64,000 nucleotides of DNA, taken from contig VDFB02275664.1 in NCBI GenBank assembly GCA_007258455.2, forward strand, positions 124,001 to 188,000. Reading direction: 5' to 3'. This document shows, in pieces, positions 9,613-22,085 of this stretch. Origin of the DNA: Sequoia sempervirens. Its lineage: Eukaryota > Streptophyta > Pinopsida > Cupressales > Cupressaceae. Within the stretch, counting starts at the first letter, position 1. Every line of letters begins with the position of its first letter. The translations under genes and the position numbers were made by a program. Under the pieces are notes generated by a model, which saw only the letters and a list, made by a program, of their open reading frames with translations, was not told the DNA's origin and made no database searches.

Positions 9613-11153
9613 TGATGTATAGAAGAGGTAAACAATCTCAAAATACACACAACTAATCACTCTTCCAAACCCTTAGTCATCAGTTGATGGGTTTTCCTTC
9701 ATAAACCACCATTCTTTCTCGTAGCCTTTGAAAACAATTTTTTTTTACATAACTCTTCAATTAGAACTGATCTACATAAAATAATACTTGTTTCAGATAC
9801 CCATTTGGCCATTCTTAAACATATCTCAAAATAAAATAGGGTTCCTTTGTACGGAAGGGGTAAAAATTGACTGTCCCCTTTTTTTGACTAGGCCTAATTA
9901 GGCAAATATGCATGCTACAACTAGGTTTTGGACTTCAAGGGTTCTCAAATCATGTTCTAACACCTTCAAAACACAATATATGGTCACCACAACCTATTTC
10001 CTTGCTCTTAAGCAACTCTCTTCAATACCCTTTTTTCCAAACCCTCAAAGCCACTAGGGTTCTCATTGCAAAAAAAGCTCAAAGACATCAAATTGTCATC
10101 CAATACTCCCTCACAAGTGTAGAACCTGAATACAAAACATTGCAATGAGTTGAAACATGTCAAATTAGAATTAATTAAAAAGTTACATTGCTTCCTCATG
10201 GTAGAAACTCGAGAAAATGCATTTTTTGTGTGTTCTAGAACCCTAGGTGGGGTTTGTGGTTGTCTTCACAAAAAACGTTGATATCTCACCCAAATCTTGA
10301 TGGATTTTGATCAAACAAAAAATATTGCAAAGGTAAGAGAGCCCTAAAAAATTTCCAATCATTTTATAGACCGTACAAGAAGATACAAATCCGTACCATG
10401 TGACAGAACATGAATTTTATGCAAGAAAACATAGTTTTGATTGCAAAAATGAAAGGAACAGTCATCTATAACTTTTACAAATCAAAGAATTAAGACAATA
10501 TCTCTAGTGAGACTGAAGAGGACCTTATTACAGACATTTCCTCAAAATTTTATCAAAATCCAATGGTGGAAATAAGAGTTATGCCATTTTTCCCAAAACT
10601 AGTAACCTTGGGACAGATTCAAGCGAGTTTTAGTAAATTTGCAATAACTTTCAAAATACTCAATGAAAAGGCATCAAACCAAGTGAAAATGAAATTTAGT
10701 TCATCCCTCTATAAAAAAAAACAATATTAGGACCGTACCATTCTGTACCATGCAATGGAGCAACAAATTTGCAGTCAAATTACACAGAAAAATACATAAA
10801 AATGTGTCTAATTGGTGTCTTATTCCTCCAAATTGCTCTCCAACCCATTGGGTCATGTTTGCAAGGTGTATTTATGCTATTACAATCACATTTCAACTAC
10901 CCAACCAACCATAACTTTGTTTGTTAATACTAATGACACTTTTACAAGATTTGTTGCATTTTGACAACTTTGCAACTTCTACAATTTTAACAAATTTTGA
11001 CAACTTTTGCATTATTACCCCAAAACTTCACAAATAGTCCCATATGACCCCTAATGGTCCAAAATGACCTTATTCACCTTAAACTTTACAAAACAAGACA
11101 AAACTTAAACTATGACATCATTTTGTGATGGGGCTCCTAATGCCCCTACATTA
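9613..11153 (-). repeat. 5' LTR of element E (right copy)
   Basis: This 1,541-bp partner of 7068-8556 starts TGATGTATAG and ends CCCCTACATTA. It carries about 70 bases around 10716-10765 that the left copy lacks. The open frames at 9912-10148 and 10008-10199 overlap on opposite strands, are not preserved in the partner LTR, and are rejected. Confidence 0.85.
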
Positions 11154-12245
11154 GAACTCTTGTGAGGCTTGATTCTAAGAAAAATATTCTCTCCTACTAA
11201 GAAATTTCTAGGTACCCATTTAGAATTTGCATAGCTTTTCTGCCTATCATTAGTTTCCGCCAAATTTTACTTAATTATACTAGAACTTGCTCCTCCATTT
11301 CTGATAACATTTTTGGCCCAAAGCTTATCCTATCTTCTAGCTTATCCCAGATTATAGGAGTTTGAAACTTCCTACCATACAATGCTTCAAACAGAGCCAT
11401 CTTAATTATGGAATGATAAGAATTATTATAAGAAAATTCTACCAAAGGTAATTAATCTTCCCACTTGTATTTTTGATCTATGCAATAACTTCTCAGTAGA
11501 TCCTCTAACACTTGGTTCACCCTTTCAGTTTGACCATCACTTTTTGGATGATATGTTGAACTTAAGTGCAATTGTGTCTCAAGTGAAGAAAATAAGGTTT
11601 TCCAAAACCTAGATGTTACACGAGCATCCCTGTCAGAAATTATCTTTTTAGGAATTCCAAGTAATCTAAACACCTCTGACATGAACTTTTGTGCTATAAC
11701 AAGAGCTCCATCTATTAGATTCCCTAGAATAAAACAAGCTACCTTAGTAAGCTTATACACCACTACCAAAATGGCATTATGCTTGTTCCTCAACATTGGA
11801 AGACCTTGCACAAAATCCATGCTTATGACTTGCCATTTCCTTTCTGGAACTTCATGAGGATACAAAATTCCTATGGGGTGATGATGCTCTGCCTTCACCC
11901 TTTCACATTCTAAGAAGCTTGCTACAAATCTTGCAGCATCCCTTTTCATTCCTTTCTAGAAATATAATGGATTTACACCAGCCAACATCTTAGTTACTCC
12001 AGGATGTCCAGAATAGAGAGTGGTATGAACCTCTTTTCACACTGTATTCCTAAATTCCTGAGTCGGGTACATAGATTATTCCCTTAAACCTTAATAAGCC
12101 ATTATTTTCAAAGTGAAATCCTTCATACCTTGGATCTTGTGGATTATCTGAGAGTGTTTTCTTGACTTTCTCATAATACTTGTCACCCTTGCATTTTTGC
12201 AACACTTGACTCTTGGAATTAGTTTGAATTGGTATCATCGAGGAG
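11154..12245 (-). pseudogene. D: integrase core (5' piece of split pol)
   Basis: Minus-strand frames give a Ty3/gypsy integrase. An N-terminal segment follows RNase H at about 12240. The core contains VISMDFVQGLP (first Asp), ISDRDARVTSRFW (second Asp) and the YHPKSDGQTERVNQVLEDLL block (catalytic Glu). It then runs toward VPRNFLVGENIF and RIKPHKSS, where element E interrupts it. Frameshifts and stops lie at about 11950-12050 and 11400-11450. The enzyme would join retrotransposon DNA to chromosomal DNA. The catalytic residues are readable but the gene is broken. Confidence 0.85.
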
Positions 12246-12289
12246 ATATATCTCTTATGACTTAGGGAATCTATAACTAGGTTTTCCCT

Positions 12290-12890
12290 GCCCTTGATTT
12301 AGTTGATATTAAAATCATAATCAAATATCAATTCAAGCCATCTTCTTTTCTATGCATTCAGATTCAACTAGGTAAAAAAATACTTCAAATCATGGTGAAC
12401 AGTCTTCAATTCAAAAGGTTTCCCCAACAAATAGTCCCTCCATATTTGTAATGCATGGACAACTACTACCAATTCTAGATCATGTGAGGAATCATTTTTC
12501 TCATAAGGCTTCAACTTCCTAGACTCATAGGCTATGACTCACCCATCATGCATCAACACTCCACCTAGACCTTCTCTTGAAGAATTTGTGATGACAATAA
12601 AATCCCCATCCAGATTTGGTACTTTCAATATTAGAGTTGTAGTCAACTTATCCTTAAGTTGGTCAAATACCACTTGATATTTCTCCAACCATTTAAAATT
12701 CTTCCCTTTGCTCTGTAATGAAGTGATGGGAAAATATATTTTCGAAAATTTTGCTACAAACTTTTGATAATACCTTACTAAACCTATAAAGCTTTGAATT
12801 TCTGACACATTATTTGGTACTGACCATTCACACACTACCTTAATTTTTGCTAGATCAGCTATAATCACATGACCTAGATACTACACCTCT
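12290..12890 (-). pseudogene. D: RNase H region of pol
   Basis: The minus strand encodes the connection and RNase H part of a gypsy polymerase. It reads CEWSVPNNVSEIQSFIGLVRYYQKFV, then FKWLEKYQVVFDQLKDKL, then VITNSSREGLGGVLMHDG. A stop follows, then SRKLKPYEKNDSSHDLE and LVVVVHALQIWRDYLLG. The usual first catalytic Asp (normally in a TDAS motif) reads ITNSS here, an apparent Asp-to-Asn change. The domain would degrade the RNA strand during reverse transcription. Confidence 0.8.
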
Positions 12891-13480
12891 TTCTGAAAGA
12901 AGGCACATTTTGAAAGTTTTCTATAAATATTATTCTCTCTTAGATGTTGGAGAACAATCCCTAGATGCTAGAGATGTTCTTCTTCATTCTTAGAGTAGAT
13001 AAGAATTTCGTCCAAGAAGACCAACACAAGCTTGTCTAAGCAATCCTTGAATACATTATTCATCAAGTTCATGAATGTTGCAAGTGCATTCGTTAGTTCA
13101 AAAGGTAGGACTATGAACTCATAATGGCCATACCTAGTCCTGAAAGATGTTTTGAATATCTCTTCATCCTTAATCCTCAGTTGATGATATCTTGATCACA
13201 GATCAATTTTTGAAAACACTACCACTCCTTGTATCTAATCAAAGAGATCATTGATACGTGGTAACAGATACTTGTTCTTTATCATTTCCTTATTCAACAA
13301 ACAATAATTTACGCACAAACATACTATACCATCCTTATTTTTCACAAAGATCACTAGTGCTCATTTGGGTAATACACTAGGTCTGATCAATCATTTGGAC
13401 AATAACTCCTCCAATTGAGCTTTTAACTCCTTTAACTTTTTCGTGATCATCCTATATGAAAATTTTCTGACCTTGGAACA
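12891..13480 (-). pseudogene. D: reverse transcriptase region of pol
   Basis: The fingers and palm can be followed on the minus strand. [26 protein letters not shown] leads to [14 protein letters not shown] and then [10 protein letters not shown] (about 12996-13026), which is the family's FVDDILIYS box. Asp-2 of the catalytic pair has become Glu. Several in-frame stops occur, for example before SRYHQ and within the preceding KLKELKAQLEELL segment. The enzyme is inactive as written. Confidence 0.85.
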
Positions 13481-14170
13481 ATATCGATGGAGAGATCAAA
13501 TACCCTTTTGGGAGGTAACCTAGGTAGTTCATATGGGAATCCATCCACAAAGTCTCTTAAGATAAGATATTTTTCCATATTTGATTTTCTTGGTTCTACC
13601 ATCTTACCTTCCTTGGCTTCTCAGAAACCCTAGGGTTCATAGTACACTATGTCATCTTGAGAGATGAACTCATTACACTCTTCAAAATTTTCCATTTTCA
13701 CAACAAAAAGCTGACACCCCTTCTTCTTAGCTCTATGCATTTGTATATTGGATATTTTCTGCAACTTAACTTCCCTAGGCATTCCTTGCAAGAATACCTA
13801 GTTCCCAAGATCATCTTAACATTCTACAGTCTTAGCATGACTATCTACCTTGGCTCTATGCTTCCACAACCAATTCATTCATAAAATGATATCGTATGAA
13901 CCTAAGGGGGCTACATAAAAATTTACTTCTGTAGAGAAACTCAAAAGTCCAACCCTTGCTTCAAATAAGCATTGCTCTACCTTAGAACTTCTCTACTTTG
14001 CATACTCAACAATCCAAGACTTTTCCATATAGCCATCTTTTCTAGAAATATTACTAGCTACACTAGGGGAAACAAAATTTTATGTAGCACTAGTATCAAT
14101 TAGAATTAGAATAGGTGTACCAAACAAAGTTCCTAGAACTTCTATGGGAGTAATTTAGTACTCTACCTGC
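13481..14170 (-). pseudogene. D: protease and protease-RT linker
   Basis: On the minus strand, LILIDTSAT near 14085-14110 corresponds to the aspartic protease active site (Asp-Thr/Ser-Gly/Ala) of Ty3/gypsy polyproteins, followed by NFVSPSVASNISRK. A linker with many stops runs into the reverse transcriptase. Assignment is by the motif and by its place between gag and RT. Confidence 0.6.
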
Positions 14171-15300
14171 CGACTATCTAGCACCGCATGAATATTCTGC
14201 TAGAATGACCTTCATTGAGGAGGTAGAGGATTTCCATGTGGTTGCACCCCTGGTGGTTTGTTGGGACACTTGTATAGTGATCTCCTCCACATGTGAAATA
14301 TCCTGTTAACAACCCCTGCCTTGATGTTTGCTTTCTAGAATTGCCTTCGTTCCTACTGGGGTTGTTATTATTTCCACTGCAATCTCTTCTACATTCATTC
14401 TGATTATTGTGGAATCCCTTGTCTCCTTTCCTTTGGTAATCTTTCGCATCACCTAACTTCTTAGAAGTTTGATCAGATTGAGACCAATTAAACTCTTTTT
14501 GTTTCCATTCATGAAAGGCAGAGATAATTTAAGCCTATGTTCTTGTTTCATAGATTTTTCGTACACTAAGTCCATAGTAGCAGGATCATGCACATCTACT
14601 TCTCCTTTTGGTACATAGGCATGTATCTTAGGAGATGAGTGAATTTCTACCAATACTCATTTAATAAAGAATCTACTTGCCTTAAATTCTAAAAATTCAT
14701 AAGCTCTGATCGTAGTAAAGCTGAGGTAGCCACTACCTTCATAGAATTTCCACAAATTCATCCCAAGTGATACTTAAGGAACTCAATCCAAGCTCCATCT
14801 TTTTGTTCATTCACTATGTGAATGCTTCCCGAGATAGATCAAAGGCTCCCTAAATGACCTTGGTTATTTCAAAGTAATTCCTTATCTCAAAATAATTCCC
14901 TATTTCTGTGAGCCATGATTTAGCTCCATCCCCATTGGTGCTTCCCTCAAACTTGAGAGGGGTAACCTTCCTCGTATCTCGTGATAGTTCATTTACAAGT
15001 TGCTTCCCCTTGCTTCCCTTAGATGTAGAAAGGGGTTCACCACTACCATGACTGCTTAAAGTGGTGTGATCATTGGAATTTTCTCCTTCCTCTTCATTAG
15101 GAACTTCCTATTCTTTCCTATCTGTTCCTCTTACCTCTTGCTCGAGGTTTCCAATTATTTCCCTAGTTTCATTCATCATGGCCAATATTCGATCCAATTT
15201 AGCCTCAGATCTTTCTGTGTTTTGACCCACCTCATGGCTACCCTCAAGGTTGGTTCTCATTCTAACCATTTCTACCAAAGTATTATTCATGTGTAGGTTC
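14171..15300 (-). pseudogene. D: gag with degenerate zinc knuckle
   Basis: In order on the minus strand: an N-terminal coiled-coil-like piece (TERSEAKLDRILAMMNETREI, 15108-15290); the retrotransposon gag core with TPLKFEGSTNGDGAKSWL and EIGNYFEI (about 14880-14970); and a CCHC-type knuckle near 14258-14306. In the knuckle the first Cys reads Tyr (YFTCGGDH) and a one-base slip separates it from the final KCPN. The segment 14453-14653 holds the gag end. Gag would form the particle shell around the RNA. Multiple stops make it non-functional. Confidence 0.75.
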
Positions 15301-16060
15301 CATTATAATTAGCTTACTTTGAAGGCTTACTTACATTCTAAACATTTCAATAAACATTCATACATAATAAAGTTGAAAGAACTCTAGCACATGTTTTGGA
15401 AAATAATATTTTTTTATTAAGATCAAAGGATTTCGATCATCCTTGAATTACATAGAGTGACTATTCAGATAGTCAAGGGGAGAATATCCCTTGAATTCTC
15501 TTTCTGATACATACCTGAGTGGAACATATCTCTTAGATTGTTGTTCAAATACATAGTCGAATGGTACATAACCTTTAGAATCACTCTCAAAAACATAATT
15601 TTAGGGGAAATATCCCTCCAACTCACCACTAGAGAAAATTACAATGATTTTAGATAGTGAGGGTACAAGAGGATCCCTAAAGATCAAAGTAGGACTAATG
15701 CTCCAATTCGAGGGCATATTCCTAGAAAGTGGTACAAAGTTAGACCTTGCTGGAGAAACATGAGGTACAAAATTAGCTACCTCTCGCATCTTCTTCCTTT
15801 CTTGTTTGACATGGGATAAGGCATGGCTAATGGATTCAGTGTCACTAAGAAATATTGTGTTGTCATAATTGTTTCCCTCAATGGTTTTTACAATGGATTC
15901 CCTTTCCTTCTTGTCCTTGAGGTAGCACTCATTTTCGATCACTAACTTCCTAGCAGTTTTCTTGAGACACACCATCCTGGCACAACAAGTCCAAACATTA
16001 GATTCACATAAGGTTGGATGAAAGCATATTGAGTGCATAGGTTCTAGAGCTAAACCTTGT
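15301..16060 (-). mobile_element. D: 5' leader with open frame of unknown role
   Basis: The region lies between the primer site and gag. A 162-codon minus-strand frame (15601-16089) crosses the primer site into the LTR, so at least its beginning is not a natural gene. Further in it holds KLVIENECYLKDKKERESI and HALSHVKQERKKMREVANF, charged and helix-prone. It may be leader sequence or the N-terminal end of gag. I assign no function. Confidence 0.4.
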
Positions 16061-16073
16061 AGCTTTGATACCA
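16061..16073 (-). promoter_or_regulatory. Primer binding site of element D (initiator Met tRNA)
   Basis: The minus strand reads TGGTATCAAAGCT two bases inside the LTR end (TTATTACA). It matches the initiator-Met primer site TGGTATCAGAGC with one change. Confidence 0.85.
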
Positions 16074-16075
16074 CA

Positions 16076-18423
16076 TGTAATAAGCCCAATGTTTTACCTA
16101 CTAATGTTACCTAAGTTTTAACTCACATGTGAAAGTTTAAGTTTACCAACACATAGCAAATATTTTTTTTCCTTATTTATTCTATTTCAATAACAATGGT
16201 GCATATTTAAAATAAACCCATTTCAAATTTCCTTTGCATTTCAATAAAGTAACATTACATAATGCTAAGTAATGATTACATTTCCAAACACATTTTTCAT
16301 AAAAACATAAGATCATGATTACATACATAGCTTTTAATAGCTCAATGGAATAAAGTAAAAATGGTCCAGATGTCCCTTCCTGTGCATACATCCTCAAATT
16401 TTGACTACCAATTGCATGAGGGGGAGTATCACCCAAGTGAATTTCTTCCAACCAAGAACTTACTGCAGTCCCCCACACATCTACCTCACTAGTAAGATGG
16501 CCCTCCCTTCAATGAAGATATTGGTCTAGTAACCATCGTAATAATAACCTTCCTAAGCATGGTGTTGTGTCCTACATAACTAGAGCTACCATACAATGGA
16601 TAACTGCCTACATGCATGACATTCCCAACCTAATTATGCAAACCTAGCTTACAGTGAACCGACAAGTGTAATCAGTAGCAACTTACACTACTCTGGCCAA
16701 ATATTTGATAGATACATATCAAACTCACTTCCTAAGAAATGGAGTCTCACTTATATGAAGTGATAGTTGTATATTCACCCACCCCTTTGCTCAATTTGGT
16801 AAATGACCATAATAACTCTTGAGAAGCTACACATAACATAATTCCAACCCAAAAGGTGATGTACATTCAAGTGTTCTGACTGACCAACTAGGTTATTCCC
16901 AACTGTGGACTTATCCTAAACTCAAGGGAAACCATCATTAGTTACGCAGGTTCACATAGCATCATTAACTGATAATTTCAATTTAGCACTACAATGAAAT
17001 ATCATTTCCCATACTTCATGATCCATGCAAGCATGCATATGGTCTATAATAATCTAGGTATTATACTAATACTCTATTATTATCATTTTTATCAAATACA
17101 ACCACATGATTCCAACATAAGGGATATATATTTATATAAACCAATAAGGTTTCACCAAAGATCACACAAGCTTGCCAAAATAAGAATTCATCAAAGTTCG
17201 TGCAAACAAGTTCAACATAACATATAATCATAATTTCCTCAAACATTTGCAATCATAAGCATATATGGTATCAAACATGAAAATAATAGAGAAGTAAAAC
17301 TAGCATGCTTGGAATATAGCTTATAGTGAAGAATTTGTCTTCTAAGCTTGGTGCCAAAACTCTATTTGTTGTCCCTTCTATTCTCAACTTTCTCACCAAT
17401 CTAACCCTAACTCCAAATACTCAAACTATACGAGAAAAATCTCTAATTTTCTTAATGAAAAGCTTCCTCTCTCACACCTCTCCACAACAATCAAGAACTC
17501 AGCTTATGCACAACAAAATAGATTGAGAATAATGAAAATGAACGAATACCAAAATCCAAAAGTATACCTTCTATTTATACAAAATGTCAAGAATCTTAAT
17601 GCTATAATTTAGTTCACAAATCCACCACCTTTTTCAACTAAATTACACCTCTAAGACTGCTAATACAAAACTAAATCTAACTTCTCTTCTTAATGGGTGG
17701 ACTAAACAAGATTGATGAAATGTGGCTACTAGAAGATACAAAAACAAACACATATATGGTCTAATAATCAACTTCTTTACCTTGGTTGAGTTGCCTCCCA
17801 AAGATGCCAACATTAGCTATTTTACTTAGTCAAACTAAGCAATGTTGTCCTACAGGTTTCTTACTTTTACCATGGTTGTTGGTTGCTTGCCACAACAAAT
17901 CAAACTCTTCCATTATCTGCCAAATTGTGGCTTGACCAAGTCATACATTTTTATATGGTTGTGTGTGGCTTTTAACTTAACAACTTTGACTTCCATTTGA
18001 ATTTTACTACTTAGCACAACATGGCACAATACTTATTAAAAGACTTTCACAATGTTTCCATGCGCCTATATTTATGCGCTTACATTTGTAATAATAAAAA
18101 TACTCAATTACTGCACTTTTATTTGCAACAATAATAATCCTCATGTATATGTAAGTATATACGCAACATATGGCTTATATATTGTTAAGTTGTTGGATTT
18201 ATACAAGTCTTTCACTATTCACTTGGTCCACATTATATATGTGTTGAAGATAATTATAACATTTCATATATATAACATTATATATATATATATAATGTTT
18301 GATCATTATAATATTATTAACATATATATGTACATTAAAACCATTAATCGCCAATCATATATATATTATATTAATACGTATGTATGTATATACACATTTA
18401 AATATGTACATATATACCTATAT
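16076..18423 (-). repeat. 5' LTR of element D, part 1 (before LINE insertion)
   Basis: The LTR starts TGTAATAAGCCC next to the primer site. From 16363 onward it matches 2820-4872. The first 287 bases have no counterpart in the window because F interrupts the left copy. The block stops at the LINE target site and continues at 24538. Total LTR length without the LINE is about 3.1 kb, which is long for a gypsy element. Confidence 0.88.
18409..18423. repeat. Target site duplication of the LINE, left copy
   Basis: CATATATACCTATAT occurs here and at 24523-24537, exactly bounding the LINE. The sister LTR has it once at 4858-4872. A 15-bp duplication is normal for target-primed reverse transcription. 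Confidence 0.9.
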
Positions 18424-18546
18424 TTTTTATTTTTTATTTTTTTGTAAAAAGAAGGGGTAAAAATTTATTCAATCAAATCCAAGATACAAAGCAAAGGCCA
18501 AAGGCCCACCAAATCAGGAATACAACCAAAAAAGCCAACAACAACA

Positions 18547-19049
18547 CTATATATTTTTGTCATCCAATAATAATCTCTCCAGGGTCCCAAGATAATCAGA
18601 AGATAACTCATCCTGTCCACTAATATCCCAGCCCTCCCCATTCTTCGAGGCCCACTTCACCAAGCAATCAACCACTCGATTCCATTCTCTAGGGATGTGA
18701 CAAAGGAGATAGAATCCAAGGAATTGCATACACTTAGAATCTGTCTAACCACCGAGGCTAATTTCCAACTAACATCATCCAAACTCTGGTTGTTTAGCAT
18801 ATCCACAACAATCTGATAATCTAACTCACAGATAATCCTCCTCCAGCCTAAAGAGCAGCCACGCTCAACAACAATCTTAATAGCAAGGGCCTCCATCAGA
18901 TTATTAGAGTGTTGCCCTTTGTAAACAGAGAGGAAAAAAATAGCAACACCATCTTTACCTCTACCTATACCCCCAACACCAGCATGTCCAAGGTTCCCAT
19001 GAGAAGAACCATCTGTATTAATCTTTAGGACCCCAACCGGGGGAGGCAT
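18547..19049 (-). pseudogene. LINE ORF2: RNase H domain
   Basis: This is the C-terminal part of ORF2. LKINTDGSSHGNLGHAGVGG carries the first catalytic Asp, NLMEALAIK the Glu, CELDYQIVVDML the next Asp, and HIPREWNRVVDCL the His and final Asp. The four-residue set of a plant LINE-type RNase H can therefore be read. A one-base frameshift near 18725 splits the domain into two overlapping frames (18657-19049 and 18547-18729), and the protein ends LERLLLDDKNI. The role would be removal of the RNA strand during second-strand synthesis. A cellular gene is unlikely because the domain is continuous with the rest of ORF2. Confidence 0.85.
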
Positions 19050-19141
19050 CCACCTCCCATCATGACAAACCTGTTGCTTGACATGTCAGGATCTATTTCT
19101 AGTACTGCATCCCCTACTATTATCCCCCAAGTTCAAATCCC

Positions 19142-19812
19142 TCATAATAGCATAATCACCAGGATCAATATATCAAACATATCACACTTAGCAGAAATAG
19201 TTTCCTGAAGCCTGCTAATAATCTTCTTCCACAATTGACAACTTCCTAACTTGGAACCACAAAAAACTCTACAATTCCTCTCTAGCCAAAGGTTCCAAAG
19301 AATGAAAATAGGCCCAATAGCCCAGGCCACCAGTAGGAAAGAAGTCTTCGCTGGAGGCCTGCCCAAGCTCTCCCAAAACTCTATTAGGGAGGAAGCATGA
19401 ACACAACCCTAATGCCAAGCCTCCCACACACTGTGCCATATCTCTTTAGAAAAAGGGCAACAAAAGAACAAATGGGAAGAACATTCTTCACTACACGAAC
19501 AAAGGAAGCACATAGAAGGTCCATGAAAACCACGCTTGCGAAGATTCTCCCAAGTGAGACATTTCTTCTGAGCAACCAACCATAAGAAAAAATTCATTTG
19601 GGCCAAGAAAAGTTATTCCAAACCTTCTTCCACCAAGGCACCTCAGCTAGACCATGTAAGTTCCTGTCAAGCACAGCATAGCCTTGAGCAACAGTAAATT
19701 TACCTTTTGGGTTGGGACTCCAAGCCAACTTGTCCCTCTCATTAAGGGAGCTGCAAAGCCTACCCTCCAAGACTTTAGATAGAACAACACGATCCTCATC
19801 AAAACCACCCAT
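19142..19812 (-). pseudogene. LINE ORF2: zf-RVT-like region between RT and RNase H
   Basis: The minus strand gives LAWSPNPKGKFTVAQGY, then VWNNFSWPK, then FFLWLVAQKKCLTWENLRKRG, then CFLCSCSEECSSHLFFCCPF with the Cys/His spacing of the zf-RVT motif found in plant non-LTR elements. It ends LVAWAIGPIFILWNLWLERNCRVF. At least one stop (near 19616) and a frame change near 19380-19400 interrupt it. Confidence 0.8.
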
Positions 19813-20399
19813 GGGTCACTCCTGAGGATCCTTCCAGCAAGACACCTCCACCTGACCAATACGCTTGACTGTTTTAAAATGCTCCACCTTAATCCATCCA
19901 GCATCAGAAAAAATATGGTAGAGAGGCTGAAGCTGAGGGAAATTAGAAAGAATGGGCGGGTAGCCATCCCAAGAGTCCTACCAAAACATAGCATCAAAGC
20001 CTCTATTACAGATCCAGAAGAGACCATCCTTAATAAGATGAGCTCCCTTCTTAAGAGTATCCCAAATACAAGAACCTTTTCCCAACAAAGCAAGTCACGA
20101 CACATCTTGGCTCTCAACACTAGGGAGATACTTGAGAGCAAGAATCTTGGCCCAATCTTGATCCTAATTGTTGCACCATCTCCAATACAGCTTGGTTGCC
20201 AAGGCCGTGACCACAAGAGCCATAGACCTAAGACCAAGGCCCCCCAACATGCTTCGGCCTACAAACAGACTCCCACCTGACTAAACTCCACTTCAAAGAG
20301 AGAAGGTTGCCCAACCAAAGGAATTTCTGAGAAAGAGCATCAAATTCCCTCACAAAGGAGGAAGGGGGAACCTGCACACAACACCTATAAATGGGGAGA

Positions 20400-21910
20400 G
20401 ACTACACCACAGTCTTTAGGAGAATCATTCTCCCAATAGAAGAGATCCATATGTAAGTCCAGTGACTAACCTTACTCCGGAATCTATCCAAAATACCTTG
20501 CCAAAAATCTCTACGCTGAGATCCCAAAGCCAATGGAATCCCAAGGTACATCAAGGGAAGAGAACCAATCTGAAATCTAAGAATCCTAGCAATCATGTTC
20601 TAAATAAGTCGGGGAGTATTAAAGAAATAAATGGAAGATTTATCATCATTAATACTCTAACCTGAAGGTTTCAAATAGATGTCTAAAGCTCCCCTGAAGT
20701 GCACAGCCTCACTAATTCTAGCCAAGCCCATCAGCCCAGTGTCATCCACAAACTGAAGATGAGAGTAGGGAGGAAGATTATTGTTCCAACTCCAACCTTG
20801 TATAAGACCCTGCCTCACCTGAGATTTAATAAATCTTCCAAGACCTTCTGCCATGATAATGAATAGATAGGGAGATAGAGGGTCCCCTTGCCGAAGTCCC
20901 TGAGAAGCACTAAACAAATCTGAAGGTTCCCCGTTAATGAGAACAGAAAAGGAGGACGAGGTCACACAACTGAGAACCAATTCACCCACTCCTCTTTAAA
21001 GCCAAAAGCCAAGAGAATTTTCTATAAGAACTCCCAGCTCACCCGATCATAAGCTTTAGCCATGTCAAGTTTAATGAACATAGCTTTCTCCTTAGAGGAA
21101 GCCATAGAGTGTATAGCCTCCATAGCTATCACAACACCATCCAAAATTTGTCTTCCTTCAACAAAACCACCCTACTCAGCAGAGATCAAAGCACCAAGGA
21201 GTGGCTTGAGTCTCTCAACAATCAACTTGGTGATGATCTTGTAGACAACATTGCATAAAGCAATAGGCCTGAATTGGTCCAACCGATTAGCCCCCTCCTT
21301 CTTAGGTATGAGAGCCAAAAAAGTAGAATTCAAAGACTTAAGCATTTGTTTGTTCCTATATGATTCCTGAACCACCTCAAGGAGATCATACTTTATTATT
21401 TCCTAGAATTCCTGAAAGAACTCAATCGGGAATCCATCAAGGCCAGGAGCTTTACCTTTTTTCATACTAAACACAACTTTCTCCAATTCAGGTAACAAGA
21501 TAGGACATAAAAGAGCCCCATTCATCTCGGCAAAGACCAGGTGGGGAATACAATCCAAGATGGCCCTTTCTTCGGTCCTAGCTGTAAGATTCTCCCTAGT
21601 AAACAGATTTGAAAAATAATTGACAGCTTCCCTGGAAATTTCTTCATAAGACAAAATTTGGGCCCCATCAGGCGAAACAAGAGAGCAAATAGAGTTCCCC
21701 TGCCTCTGAGCCTTAATTGAGTTATGAAATTTTTTTGTGTTCCTATCTCCCTCCTGAAGCCAATCAATACGAGATTTCTGCTTCCAAAAAATATCTTCCC
21801 GAAGCTCCCACTCTTCTAAACCCTTAAGAGCCAAGGACTCAGCATTCTTGAGATCAGAGGACAACCCTTGGTCTCGAATTTGACAAGTAACACTATCCAA
21901 CTTGGACTAA
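20400..21910 (-). pseudogene. LINE ORF2: reverse transcriptase
   Basis: The non-LTR reverse transcriptase blocks follow in order: KGKAPGLDGFPIEFFQEF (21405-21460), STFLALIPKKEGANRLDQFRPI then CNVVYKIITKLIVERL (21180-21350), FIKLDMAKAYDRVSW (about 21030-21075), GLRQGDPLSPYLFIIMAEGL (about 20835-20900), and the catalytic LQFVDDTGLMGL (about 20725-20760). N-terminal to these lies WKQKSRIDWLQEGDRNTKKFH. Stops and frameshifts occur around 21400, 21170, 20990 and 20650. The catalytic Asp pair is intact, so inactivation is by frame damage. Confidence 0.9.
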
Positions 21911-22085
21911 GCCGCTATCTTCTAAGCATGGAGGTTCCCAAAACACTATTTATTCCACCTCTTAAGCTTGTACTTCACATGTTGAAGCCTCTTACTAAAA
22001 GTAAACATGGTCGTCCCATGGGTAGGCATCCCTTCGTACCACCAATCCAGCATAAGATCCTGTAGAGATTGATCTCTTAACCACA

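Larger units (their letters stand above)
7068..11153 (-). mobile_element. Non-autonomous LTR retrotransposon E inside the D integrase
   Basis: Two LTRs of about 1.5 kb enclose only about 1.06 kb. An initiator-Met-like primer site (TGGTATTGGAGC) adjoins the right LTR on the minus strand. No protease, reverse transcriptase or integrase is present, so E must borrow them. It splits the D integrase between KPHKSS and the KIAP...VGPFEV segment. The flanks are imperfect (ATGAC versus GAACT), as expected for an old or slightly eroded 5-bp duplication. The element resembles a small LARD or TR-GAG type by organisation only. Confidence 0.85.

Noticed and set aside
19647..20237. 196-codon minus frame and 133-codon plus frame (19879-20280) in the LINE
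   Set aside because: The minus frame is shifted ORF2 sequence of the LINE after a frame break, and the plus frame is antisense to it; neither is an independent gene.
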